In this document: in pieces, positions 42,644 through 51,023 of the stretch
Layout: each line of letters begins with the position of its first letter
Position numbering within the stretch: the first letter of the stretch is position 1
Source: Flagellimonas eckloniae
GTDB taxonomy: Bacteria > Bacteroidota > Bacteroidia > Flavobacteriales > Flavobacteriaceae
NCBI RefSeq assembly: GCF_001413955.1
Contig: NZ_LCTZ01000002.1
Location: 1,970,501-2,034,500, forward strand
Length of the DNA stretch: 64,000 nt
Direction: 5' to 3'
Notes under the pieces: model-generated
What the model was told of the DNA's origin: nothing
Databases searched by the model: none
Seen by the model: only the letters and a program-made list of their open reading frames with translations
Made by a program: the position numbers and the translations under genes

Positions 42644-42824
42644 AAGCCAATTGCCAATAATGGCAATAAAGTGCTAAATTGAATGACTTGTGAGTGTGTA
42701 CTAAGTCTACCAAATCTTTTGGATTTGACTTTTAAAGTGAAAAAGATTAAAGCAAGAAAAGCTTTGGCTACAAAACGTTTCCCTTGTCTTGACCTACTTG
42801 CCATATCCAAGACCGTTGACAGCA
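42644..42824 (+). repeat. Cassette-boundary repeat L
   Basis: Left arm GCCAATTGCCAATAATGGCA, beginning at the GNAT stop codon; right arm TACTTGCCATATCCAAGACC followed by GTTGACAGC. The TTGCCAT core is an imperfect inverted repeat of the left. An internal hairpin (CCAAATCTTTTGGATTTG) is present. Confidence 0.65.
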
Positions 42825-42895
42825 ATGTCCCTTCCCCATTACATTTATGACAGAAAACTAGCAAAAGGAACAACCATCAACTATATTTATACCTA

Positions 42896-42934
42896 TGGGG
42901 CGAGATGATGGCCTCACCGCAAGACAGCGCCCCA
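42896..42934. repeat. GC-rich hairpin upstream of the DJ-1-family gene
   Basis: TGGGGCG and CGCCCCA (7-bp arms at 42896-42902 and 42928-42934) bound a 25-base loop in otherwise AT-rich DNA. The gap from 42825 to 42990 holds no other gene. It is unlike the array repeats and could be a remnant or a regulatory structure. Confidence 0.4.
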
Positions 42935-42990
42935 CAACGCCATAAACAAAAACCATTGGCAATACTAATAGCTTAAAAAATCATCGATAT

Positions 42991-43707
42991 ATGAACATAA
43001 AACTCAAATTGAAAATTCCATTGTTCCGATTATTTGTTGCCCTACAAATGTTAATTGGAATAGCCTATGTAAACGCTCAGAAACAGGATAATACTATTGA
43101 AACAGAAAAAAATATGGAGATTGCTTTTATAATGTTCGAAGACTATGAGACTTTAGATGTCTTTGGACCCGCAGAAATTTTCGGTCGTCTAACAGATCAA
43201 TATACGCTCAAGTTTTATTCACTTGAAGGAGGAGTGATCACCAATAGACACCGAGTTCCAATTATGACCGAAAAACTAGACACCATGAGAAACAATCCCG
43301 AAATAATATTGGTTCCCGGTGGTATGGGCACCAGAAAAGAAATCAATAATTCAAGACTTCTTCATAAAATCAAAGAACTGGCGCAAGAAAGTGAATACGT
43401 GCTTTCGGTATGTACTGGAAGTGCACTTCTTGCAAAAACCGGTCTTTTAGATGGTAAGGAGGCCACTTCCAATAAAAGGGCTTTTTCATGGGTTTCATCT
43501 CAAGGTATCAAGGTTGACTGGGACAAAAAAGCAAGATGGAAAATAGACGGGAAATACTATACCTCCTCGGGTGTAAGTGCAGGTATGGACATGGCATTCG
43601 GTTTCTTGGCAGATAGGCATGGGATTGATTTTGCAAGAAAAATAGCTAGGGAAATTGAATACAATTGGATTGAGGATAAGGATAACGATGATTTCGTTGC
43701 GGAGTAA
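42991..43707 (+). CDS. Exported DJ-1/PfpI-family protein
   Basis: A 238-residue DJ-1/PfpI-superfamily protein with the nucleophile-elbow cysteine C141 in LSVCTGSALLAKTGLLDGKEAT and the typical MEIAFIMFEDYETLDVFGPAEIF N-terminal fold block. Unusually it has an N-terminal signal peptide (LFRLFVALQMLIGIAYVNAQ), so it should be exported, whereas most members are cytoplasmic. It resembles the amidase-type domain of AraC-linked DJ-1 proteins. No operon partner; weak palindromic sequence follows it. Confidence 0.85.
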   Translation: MNIKLKLKIPLFRLFVALQMLIGIAYVNAQKQDNTIETEKNMEIAFIMFEDYETLDVFGPAEIFGRLTDQYTLKFYSLEGGVITNRHRVPIMTEKLDTMRNNPEIILVPGGMGTRKEINNSRLLHKIKELAQESEYVLSVCTGSALLAKTGLLDGKEATSNKRAFSWVSSQGIKVDWDKKARWKIDGKYYTSSGVSAGMDMAFGFLADRHGIDFARKIAREIEYNWIEDKDNDDFVAE

Positions 43708-43908
43708 ATACTACTGTAAAGAAGGGTTATTATTCATTGCCACTTTTGGTTAACTTCAAACTTTTAAACAAATAAATCGGCTGGATTTCGTTGTGGACAT
43801 TTCCCTTTGGAACATAAATTCGCTTAAGAATTACGTTCCCCTTTTGACAATTGCCCTCAATGGGCTTTGTTCGGGAAAACTGCAAATCAATATTAATCTG
43901 AACTAAAA

Positions 43909-44460
43909 ATGAACGGAATTTCATTTGGAAAAGCAAAACTATCGGACGCTTTAAGAATATCTGTTTTACTTAAAACTGTCTATATTCAGACATACGCAGT
44001 TGAAGGAGTTACCTTTGAATTTGCGAATTTCATTACAAAAAGGTTTTCTTTAGAAAACATAGAAAATCTAATACAGAATAATCCAAGCAGATTGATAATC
44101 GCTTATCAAAATGGGAATCCGGTTGGAGTTGCTGAAATACTTTATGACAGTACCTGTCCAATAAGAAATATAGCTGTTCCGGAATTAAGCAAGTTATATG
44201 TTTTAGAAAGGTTTTACGGAAAAGGAGTTGGGTTCAGACTTATGAATGAGGCTGAAAAAGAGGTGCTTAAAAATGGATTTAAGGAATTTAATCTTGAGGT
44301 TTATATCAACAATGTTAGAGCAATAGCTTTTTACCAAAGACAAGGTTATACTTCTATAGGTAAGGTCGATTTCCCAATGGAGTCCAATACCTATGAAAAC
44401 TTGGTAATGAATAAATTGTTGAGCCTGGAATCGGTGCTCAAAAATAGTGGGCGAAGTTGA
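43909..44460 (+). CDS. GNAT-family N-acetyltransferase (second)
   Basis: A 183-residue GNAT enzyme with acetyl-CoA motif A at LSKLYVLERFYGKGVGFRLM and motif B NNVRAIAFYQRQGYTSIGKV. Not closely similar to the first GNAT of the array by eye. No signal peptide. The 201-bp gap before it (43708-43908) contains only weakly palindromic DNA, with a left half GGTTATTATTCATTGCCAC and right half GACAATTGCCCTCAATGGGC that might be a decayed array repeat. It is the last gene of the accessory array and is followed by a terminator. Confidence 0.88.
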   Translation: MNGISFGKAKLSDALRISVLLKTVYIQTYAVEGVTFEFANFITKRFSLENIENLIQNNPSRLIIAYQNGNPVGVAEILYDSTCPIRNIAVPELSKLYVLERFYGKGVGFRLMNEAEKEVLKNGFKEFNLEVYINNVRAIAFYQRQGYTSIGKVDFPMESNTYENLVMNKLLSLESVLKNSGRS

Positions 44461-44507
44461 AAACTCTTAAAGCGATAACCAACAAGTTTTCGAAAGTTGA
44501 AATTTCT

Positions 44508-44537
44508 AAAAGCCAAGATTAAAATCTTGGCTTTTTT
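44508..44537 (+). terminator. Terminator after the accessory array
   Basis: Stem AAAAGCCAAGATT / AATCTTGGCTTTT with a two-base loop and T-run, 47 bp after the second GNAT gene. It closes transcription of the array before the PUL regulator. The rest of the 289-bp gap up to 44749 shows no gene. Confidence 0.8.
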
Positions 44538-44749
44538 GATTTTGACACATCGCTTCAAACACCATCTTTTCAATTTAATTTTAGGAAGTCAAGCACAGTC
44601 ATGTTGGGCTATGAACATAATTCAACAGCATTGTATATATTGCATTATTTACTCAGCCATTACAGCAAATTTTCTTATCTTAAAAGTTTATTGGCTTTAC
44701 TTTTTGGTAAACCAAAAAATGCATGTTTCACAGAAATAACTAAACCTAA

Positions 44750-47700
44750 ATGAACGTAAAAATATATGGCATTGTCCTATGTTTTTTTGTGCAATTTTTA
44801 GCCACAGGGCAATTTAATAACTTCAAGTTTGAAAATCTAGATACGGTAGATGGATTATCGAGTAGTACATGCTTGACCATATTTCAGGATAGGGAAGGCT
44901 TTTTATGGTTTGGAACCATAGATGGCCTAAACAAATATGATGGCTATGAATTTGAAATTTACAAATCTATTTTAAACGATTCCACCTCAATCAGCAATAA
45001 CAGAATCAATGCCATTGAGGAAGATTTACTTGGAAATTTATGGGTGGGCACCAACAATGGCCTAAACTGTTTCAACAAAAAGACGAATAGTTTTTTACGT
45101 ATCAATCTGTACAGACAATTAAGCCTCGCCAACAATCCACGAAAGTTTATAAATGATCTCTTGTTCGATACCGTAACAAATACCTTATGGGTTGCCACTA
45201 ATAATGGGGTCATCAAGGTTGCCTTAAAAGATTTTGAGCAAGATCCTGAAAAACTGGAGATTTTCTATTACTTCAATGATGAATCCAATTTGTCTTCCCT
45301 AGACAACAATAATGTAAATTTTATTGTAAAAGATAATGACAATGTTATTTGGGTGGGCACCAATGGACAGTATCTAAACCGATACAATGCAAAGAAGGAT
45401 AATTTTGAAAGAATACAGATTGAAAGCAAAAAAGAGTATGAGCTAAACCATATTCCAAAAAATATTTTTGTTGATTCCGACAACGATTTTTGGATTGGAA
45501 ATGATCTTTCAAACTTGATTTTCTGGGATAGAAAAGAGAATACTTTCACCCACAGATCATTTACCGAGAATAGTATAGCCGTTAGAGATCTGTATCTGGA
45601 CAAAGATGGATTGATTTGGGCATCTACAGATGGATATGGTCTGTTCTTGTTGGAAAAAAATACTGTTTCCGTTATACAGAACTTAACCAATAATTTTTCG
45701 GATCCATTTTCGTTACCCAACAACAAACCTTCAAAAATATATGAAGGGTCCGACGGGATTTTCTGGATAGGAAGTTACGATAAGGGCATAAGTAAACTAG
45801 ATCTCTCCCAGTATTCCTTTGGACATTATTATTATCAACCTGACAATCCAAATGGGTTAAATGAGAAGATAATCCAATCTGTTCTGCAAGATTCCAAAGA
45901 AAGAATTTGGTTAAGTGCCTATAATGGTGGGTTAAATCTTTTTGATGAAAAGGAATATTCTTTCCAACACTTTAGCCACGACCCTAATAATTCGAGAAGC
46001 TTAAGTTCAAACAAAATCCTATATACGTTTGAAGACAATGATGGTGCCATCTGGGTATGCACGCTAGATGGAGGCTTGAATAAGTTTGATCCAGAAACGG
46101 GCAATTCTGAACGATTTTTGCACAACCCTGAAAATTCTTTTTCAATTGGCCAAAATTCTGTTTGGGGTGGAGTACAGGATTCCAAAAATAGACTGTGGCT
46201 AGGCTTAAGAACCGAAGGTCTAAGTCTATATGATCCCAGCACCAAAAAGTTTTTCAATTATAAGAACATCTCTGTAAAGGAAAATGGTTTGGCCAGCAAC
46301 ATGCTTTTCTATCTGTTTATTGACTCTAAAAACCGTCTTTTTGTGGGCACTTCGTTGGGGTTGAACTTTGTTGATTTAAACCAATTGCCAGAATTTATTC
46401 CAAAGGATATTCCTTTTTCTGAAATTAAGGAAAAAGGGATAGAGGGCAATTTGATCAATCATATTACCGAAGACCACCTAGGTAATATTTGGATTGGCGC
46501 CGATAGCGGGATTTACATGTTAGACCCGGAACTTAACGTAGTGAAATCGTATTCTTCACAAAATGGACTTCCCAACAACCTGGTTGTTGGCTTAGAACAA
46601 GACCACAACCATAACTTTTGGATTACGACCAAAAGTGGATTGTCCATGTTGAACCCTGAGACAAACCAGTTCAAAAATTTTAATATCCATGATGGGCTTC
46701 AAGGCTCGGAATACCAAAGCAAGTCAATCGAAAAAACCAAGGATGGCCGAATACTGGCTGGAGGAATCAACGGTTTTAATATTTTTCATCCCGATGATAT
46801 AAAATTGGATGCAACTGTTGCCCTTTTACCCAAAATAACATCTCTAAAATTGAATAACAAACAGGTTGTTGTAGGGGATACCATTAATAATAGGGTCTTG
46901 CTCAGTGAATCTTTGGAAAATGCCTCAAACTTAAAATTAAAGCATCATGAAAACTACATTGCCTTCGAATTTTTGGCGCTACATTTTGAAAACCCAGAGC
47001 AGGTACAATATGCTTACAAATTAAATGGACTGGACAACGATTTTGAGACCATAGGATACGGAAGAGATGTAAACTACTCCAATTTAGTGCCAGGCGACTA
47101 TACTTTTGAGGTAAAAGCTTCATTGGATGGACAATGGGAAAATGCACAAAAAGCAACAGTTGAATTTCAAATTCTTTCCCCACCTTGGAAAACTTGGTGG
47201 GCCTATATACTATATCTTATTGCGGGTCTCTCTATAGTCTGGATAATATTGCGTTACTATACGCAAAAAGTACAGGAGGCCCAAGAACATGAGCTAGATC
47301 AAATGAAGCTTCAGTTCTTTATAAATGTATCACATGAATTTAGAACCCCTTTGACGCTCATACTTAATCCGGTCGATAAAATCTTATCCAGTCTTACTTC
47401 GAATCCTGAAACAGTAAAAAACTCAGCCTTATCAATCCAAAGAAGTGCCAGAAGACTCTTGCATTTGGTAAATCAATTGTTGGATTACAGAAAAATGGAT
47501 GTGGGCATGGCTCCCTTACGGTTGGAGAAAGGAGATATCATAAAGTTTAGTGAAGATATTTTTTCCCTGTTTATTGGTTTGGCCACTAGAAAGGAAATTG
47601 ATTACAGGTTTACGTCCTCTTCGGAAAACATAACTTCCCTTTTTGATTTTGATAAGGTTGAAAAAATTATAACCAATCTTATTTCCAACGCCATTAAGTA

Positions 47701-48940
47701 CACAAATCCTGGAGGTGAAATCATGGTTTCCATAAAGAAAATATCAGAGACCAAAAATAAATCCAACCTTCCCTTCCTTAAAAAAGAACAATCAGAGAAT
47801 TACGTTGAAATTACCGTAAAAGATTCAGGGGTCGGTTTGGATAAAGAGCAAATGAAAAACATTTTTTCCCGATTTTACAATGTGGATATTACAAAGGCCG
47901 GTACTGGAATTGGACTTAATTTCACCAAAGCTTTAGTTGAACTACACGGTGGGCAAATTTTTGTGGAAAGTCAATATAAAAAGGGAAGCAAGTTTGTAGT
48001 ACGATTGCCTTTGGATATCAAAGCCGAACCTGAGGAAGTTGAAAACATTAAAGATGAGTTTTTGATCAACTCAATGAAATCTGTAGAATATGAAATGTCT
48101 ATTGCCAATGATGAACTTATTTCCAAAGCCAAAAGCACTAACGAAAGTGAAATAAAGAAATCGACAATTTTACTGGTTGAGGACAATAGAGAGCTTCGAT
48201 TGCATTTAAAAAATGACCTTCAGGATCATTATAGTGTTTTGGAAGCCAAAAATGGTGAAGAAGGCATTCATATGGTAAAAAAGCACTTTCCAGATTTAAT
48301 TATAAGTGATGTGATGATGCCCATTATGGATGGATTTGAAATGTGCAAATCATTAAAGACTGAATTTGAGACCTGTCATATTCCAACGATACTATTAACG
48401 GCAAGAAGTTTGGAGGATGACCGTATTGAGGGCTATAATAATGGAGCGGATGCCTATTTGGCCAAACCTTTTGTAACCAGTGTACTTAAAGCCAGAATCA
48501 AAAACTTATTGGAAGCTAAAAAAAGGCTTCGACAAAGATTCTCTGAAATTGGAGGGTTATTCCCCTCAAGTGAGGTTACTTCCAACAATATGGATGAAGT
48601 GTTTTTGGACAAAGCAACCAAGATTATTCTGGATAATATTGATGACATAGATTTTAAACAAGAAGATTTATTGCATGAATTAGGAATAGGCCGATCTCAG
48701 TTCTACAGAAAGATAAGTTCTCTCACGGGTAACAATCCTAGTTATTTTATCCGCACCATACGATTACGATATGCTTCAGAATTGTTGCTGAAAAACAGTT
48801 ATTCCATCAAGGAAGTAACCCATATGTCCGGCTTTAATTCCTCCGCCTATTTTAGCAAAACATTCCGTGAATTATTTGGTTTGACTCCTTCGGAATTTAT
48901 TGATCAAAAAAAGGAAGCAAATACAATTCCCGTTAAATAA
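44750..48940 (+). CDS. Hybrid two-component system sensor/regulator (HTCS)
   Basis: A 1396-residue one-protein regulator of the PUL. Order: signal peptide (LCFFVQFLATGQ); two-component propeller repeats (about 25-700, recurring FLWFGTIDGLNKYDGYEF, LWVGTNNGLN, FWIGSYDKGISKLD); Y_Y_Y domain (about 720-800); transmembrane helix (about 812-834, WWAYILYLIAGLSIVWIIL); histidine kinase with phospho-acceptor H862 in FINVSHEFRTPLTLIL; ATPase boxes NLISNAIKYTNPGGEI and GTGIGLNFTKALVELHGG; receiver domain with D1187 in IISDVMMPIMDGFEM; AraC DNA-binding domain ending FGLTPSEFID. HTCS sense oligosaccharides in the periplasm and switch on neighbouring susC/susD and enzyme genes. Confidence 0.93.
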   Translation: MNVKIYGIVLCFFVQFLATGQFNNFKFENLDTVDGLSSSTCLTIFQDREGFLWFGTIDGLNKYDGYEFEIYKSILNDSTSISNNRINAIEEDLLGNLWVGTNNGLNCFNKKTNSFLRINLYRQLSLANNPRKFINDLLFDTVTNTLWVATNNGVIKVALKDFEQDPEKLEIFYYFNDESNLSSLDNNNVNFIVKDNDNVIWVGTNGQYLNRYNAKKDNFERIQIESKKEYELNHIPKNIFVDSDNDFWIGNDLSNLIFWDRKENTFTHRSFTENSIAVRDLYLDKDGLIWASTDGYGLFLLEKNTVSVIQNLTNNFSDPFSLPNNKPSKIYEGSDGIFWIGSYDKGISKLDLSQYSFGHYYYQPDNPNGLNEKIIQSVLQDSKERIWLSAYNGGLNLFDEKEYSFQHFSHDPNNSRSLSSNKILYTFEDNDGAIWVCTLDGGLNKFDPETGNSERFLHNPENSFSIGQNSVWGGVQDSKNRLWLGLRTEGLSLYDPSTKKFFNYKNISVKENGLASNMLFYLFIDSKNRLFVGTSLGLNFVDLNQLPEFIPKDIPFSEIKEKGIEGNLINHITEDHLGNIWIGADSGIYMLDPELNVVKSYSSQNGLPNNLVVGLEQDHNHNFWITTKSGLSMLNPETNQFKNFNIHDGLQGSEYQSKSIEKTKDGRILAGGINGFNIFHPDDIKLDATVALLPKITSLKLNNKQVVVGDTINNRVLLSESLENASNLKLKHHENYIAFEFLALHFENPEQVQYAYKLNGLDNDFETIGYGRDVNYSNLVPGDYTFEVKASLDGQWENAQKATVEFQILSPPWKTWWAYILYLIAGLSIVWIILRYYTQKVQEAQEHELDQMKLQFFINVSHEFRTPLTLILNPVDKILSSLTSNPETVKNSALSIQRSARRLLHLVNQLLDYRKMDVGMAPLRLEKGDIIKFSEDIFSLFIGLATRKEIDYRFTSSSENITSLFDFDKVEKIITNLISNAIKYTNPGGEIMVSIKKISETKNKSNLPFLKKEQSENYVEITVKDSGVGLDKEQMKNIFSRFYNVDITKAGTGIGLNFTKALVELHGGQIFVESQYKKGSKFVVRLPLDIKAEPEEVENIKDEFLINSMKSVEYEMSIANDELISKAKSTNESEIKKSTILLVEDNRELRLHLKNDLQDHYSVLEAKNGEEGIHMVKKHFPDLIISDVMMPIMDGFEMCKSLKTEFETCHIPTILLTARSLEDDRIEGYNNGADAYLAKPFVTSVLKARIKNLLEAKKRLRQRFSEIGGLFPSSEVTSNNMDEVFLDKATKIILDNIDDIDFKQEDLLHELGIGRSQFYRKISSLTGNNPSYFIRTIRLRYASELLLKNSYSIKEVTHMSGFNSSAYFSKTFRELFGLTPSEFIDQKKEANTIPVK

Positions 48941-49142
48941 ACTGTCTTTATACATTTGTCCATAATACTTCATCCAATTATTTAGAACTATTAGATCTAT
49001 ATATCTCGTTTTTTAGGAGAAAGAGATGGATACGTGAATGGATATTAAAACTAAATCCAACTTTTAGAAGAAGTGATTTACACGGAACCATAAAAGGTTG
49101 CAAAAGGGTCTTAATATTCTAAATTTAGACTAATATCATCGC

Positions 49143-49177
49143 AAAAAAAAGCAGCTGTAGTTTTCTCTACAGCTGCC
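49143..49177 (-). terminator. Terminator after susD
   Basis: Inverted repeat GCAGCTGTAG (49151-49160) with CTACAGCTGC (49167-49176), loop TTTTCT, and a T8 run in minus-strand direction (49143-49150). It lies about 40 bp past the susD stop. The remainder of the gap to the HTCS stop at 48940 shows no gene. Confidence 0.85.
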
Positions 49178-49215
49178 TCAAACTAAACAAACTAACTCAA
49201 ATTAATACTTACTTT

Positions 49216-51000
49216 TTAATACCCTGGATTTTGCAGTAAATTTTCATTCAACCCTGTTTGAGCTGTGGGTAAGGGGAATAAATAATCTTCACGGGTAAAG
49301 TTTCGAAGTGATGAAGGATATACTACTAGACATCTTCTATCACCAACTCCAGTTGTGGTGGTTTCTTCTGGGAAGCCATAACCAGAAGGATCATATAAAT
49401 CAGGGTTTCCATCATATGCGGTACCTTCTATAACAGCACCGAAAATGGTTTGGTTTAATTCTTGCTCGGCAATACCCCATCTCTTTAAATCATTGAACCT
49501 TGTAGCTCCTTCTGCATATAGCTCAATTGCACGCTCTCTTCGAATCTCAGCGCCAATATCCATGCCATTGGTAGCTAAAAAGGTATTGCTGATTGGTGGT
49601 AATCCTGCTCTATCCTTAACCAAATTGATAGACTCATTCATTTCTACATCCGTAAGGCTGCCATTTAACTCATACAAAGCTTCGGCATACATTAAATATA
49701 CTTCAGCCAGACGAAGCAATGGCATGTCATATGCTTCTGTAGTTGTTGCTCTATACGCCTCATCGGTTCCCCAAAGCCAACTCATGAACTTTGAATTTCT
49801 ATATCCAAAATTATTTGTTCCATTTAAAACCTCATCTTCATTTTCAGGTAGCTCACCAAGATTTCTATGATACGTAAAATAAGCTCTCATCCTATAATCC
49901 CTGTTTAAGAATTCATCTGCCTTATTAAAATATCCTTGAAATAATGGAGATTGATCAATAGGCAAGCCATCGGTACATAAAAACATGTCTATGATTTTTC
50001 TACTGGGTTTTACCCTTCCTTCATAGACATGACTCAAAAGTGTTGAAGCTTGTCTAAACGTAAAATCGTATTTAGCATAAAATATGAACTCCTTGTTTGA
50101 CGCTTTGTCTAATCCAGCAGGGTTGGACCCACTATCTTCCAGATTAAATAGGAAATTTGAACTTAAATCATCAAGGTCATCATTGTAATCCCAAAGTTCA
50201 AAGGTACCAGAATCCATTATTGATTTACATAATGTAGCAGCCTCCTGTAAATATGCATTGATGTTTGAAGGGTCATTCCCTGCACTACCAGCACCGGAAG
50301 AAGTACCATCACCATCAGTTGTGGTTCCTACATATTTCATCCAAGTGGCTTCATGCAATAAAACCTCAGCCTTGAATCCCATGGCAGCTTCCCTACTAAT
50401 TTTACCCTTATCCTCAGAAGCTATATTAGCTTCATTGGGCAAACCAGCAATAGCATCATCCAAATCCGTTAAAATCTGGGCTACAACTTCATATCGGCTA
50501 TTACGTGGGGCAAACAATTGCTCAGAATCAGCAGCTAATGGTTCTGTTACCAGCGTAACACCACCAAACCGTTGTACCAAAAAGAAATATTGCCAAGCTC
50601 TATGAAATTTTGTGGCAGCTACATATTCTGCAATACTTTCTTCTCCTTCATACGTCTCTGCTCGCTGCAGTAAAAGGTTCATGTCCCTAATTGCTACATA
50701 GGCACTTGAATAATACCCATCATTTTCATCTGGCTGGGTATCTCCCCTACCATAGATTTGCATATCACTGTCCTCAACATAACCAACTAAATCAGACCCG
50801 TGATCTGCATAAATCCCTTGATCTCCCCATCCAAGTAAGTCTGTATAAAACCGGTTAGATCCTTGCTCAAAGTGTTCAGCTTCGTTATAAAAAACTGCGT
50901 CTGTGATTGCAGCTGGCGGTGTTAAGTCTATAAATTCGTCTGCACAAGATGCAAAGAGCACCATAACGCATGGTAATAGTATATATATAATTTTTTTCAT
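49216..51000 (-). CDS. susD: SusD/RagB-family glycan-binding lipoprotein
   Basis: A 594-residue outer-membrane lipoprotein that caps the SusC channel and captures oligosaccharides. Lipobox LFASC with Cys near residue 19 follows the signal peptide (MKKIIYILLPCVMVLFASC); the family's early block FIDLTPPAAITDAVFYNEAE and the C-terminal region ending NENLLQNPGY are typical. It lies 23 bp downstream of susC. A hairpin terminator follows. The gene symbol denotes the family, not the starch substrate. Confidence 0.95.
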   Translation of the reverse strand: MKKIIYILLPCVMVLFASCADEFIDLTPPAAITDAVFYNEAEHFEQGSNRFYTDLLGWGDQGIYADHGSDLVGYVEDSDMQIYGRGDTQPDENDGYYSSAYVAIRDMNLLLQRAETYEGEESIAEYVAATKFHRAWQYFFLVQRFGGVTLVTEPLAADSEQLFAPRNSRYEVVAQILTDLDDAIAGLPNEANIASEDKGKISREAAMGFKAEVLLHEATWMKYVGTTTDGDGTSSGAGSAGNDPSNINAYLQEAATLCKSIMDSGTFELWDYNDDLDDLSSNFLFNLEDSGSNPAGLDKASNKEFIFYAKYDFTFRQASTLLSHVYEGRVKPSRKIIDMFLCTDGLPIDQSPLFQGYFNKADEFLNRDYRMRAYFTYHRNLGELPENEDEVLNGTNNFGYRNSKFMSWLWGTDEAYRATTTEAYDMPLLRLAEVYLMYAEALYELNGSLTDVEMNESINLVKDRAGLPPISNTFLATNGMDIGAEIRRERAIELYAEGATRFNDLKRWGIAEQELNQTIFGAVIEGTAYDGNPDLYDPSGYGFPEETTTTGVGDRRCLVVYPSSLRNFTREDYLFPLPTAQTGLNENLLQNPGY

Positions 51001-51023
51001 TGTATATAATTTTAGTAGTTATC

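Noticed and set aside
33016..44460. Classic integron attC sites
   Set aside because: The boxes do not follow RYYYAAC/GTTRRRY and no intI gene is in the window; the array is reported as integron-like only.
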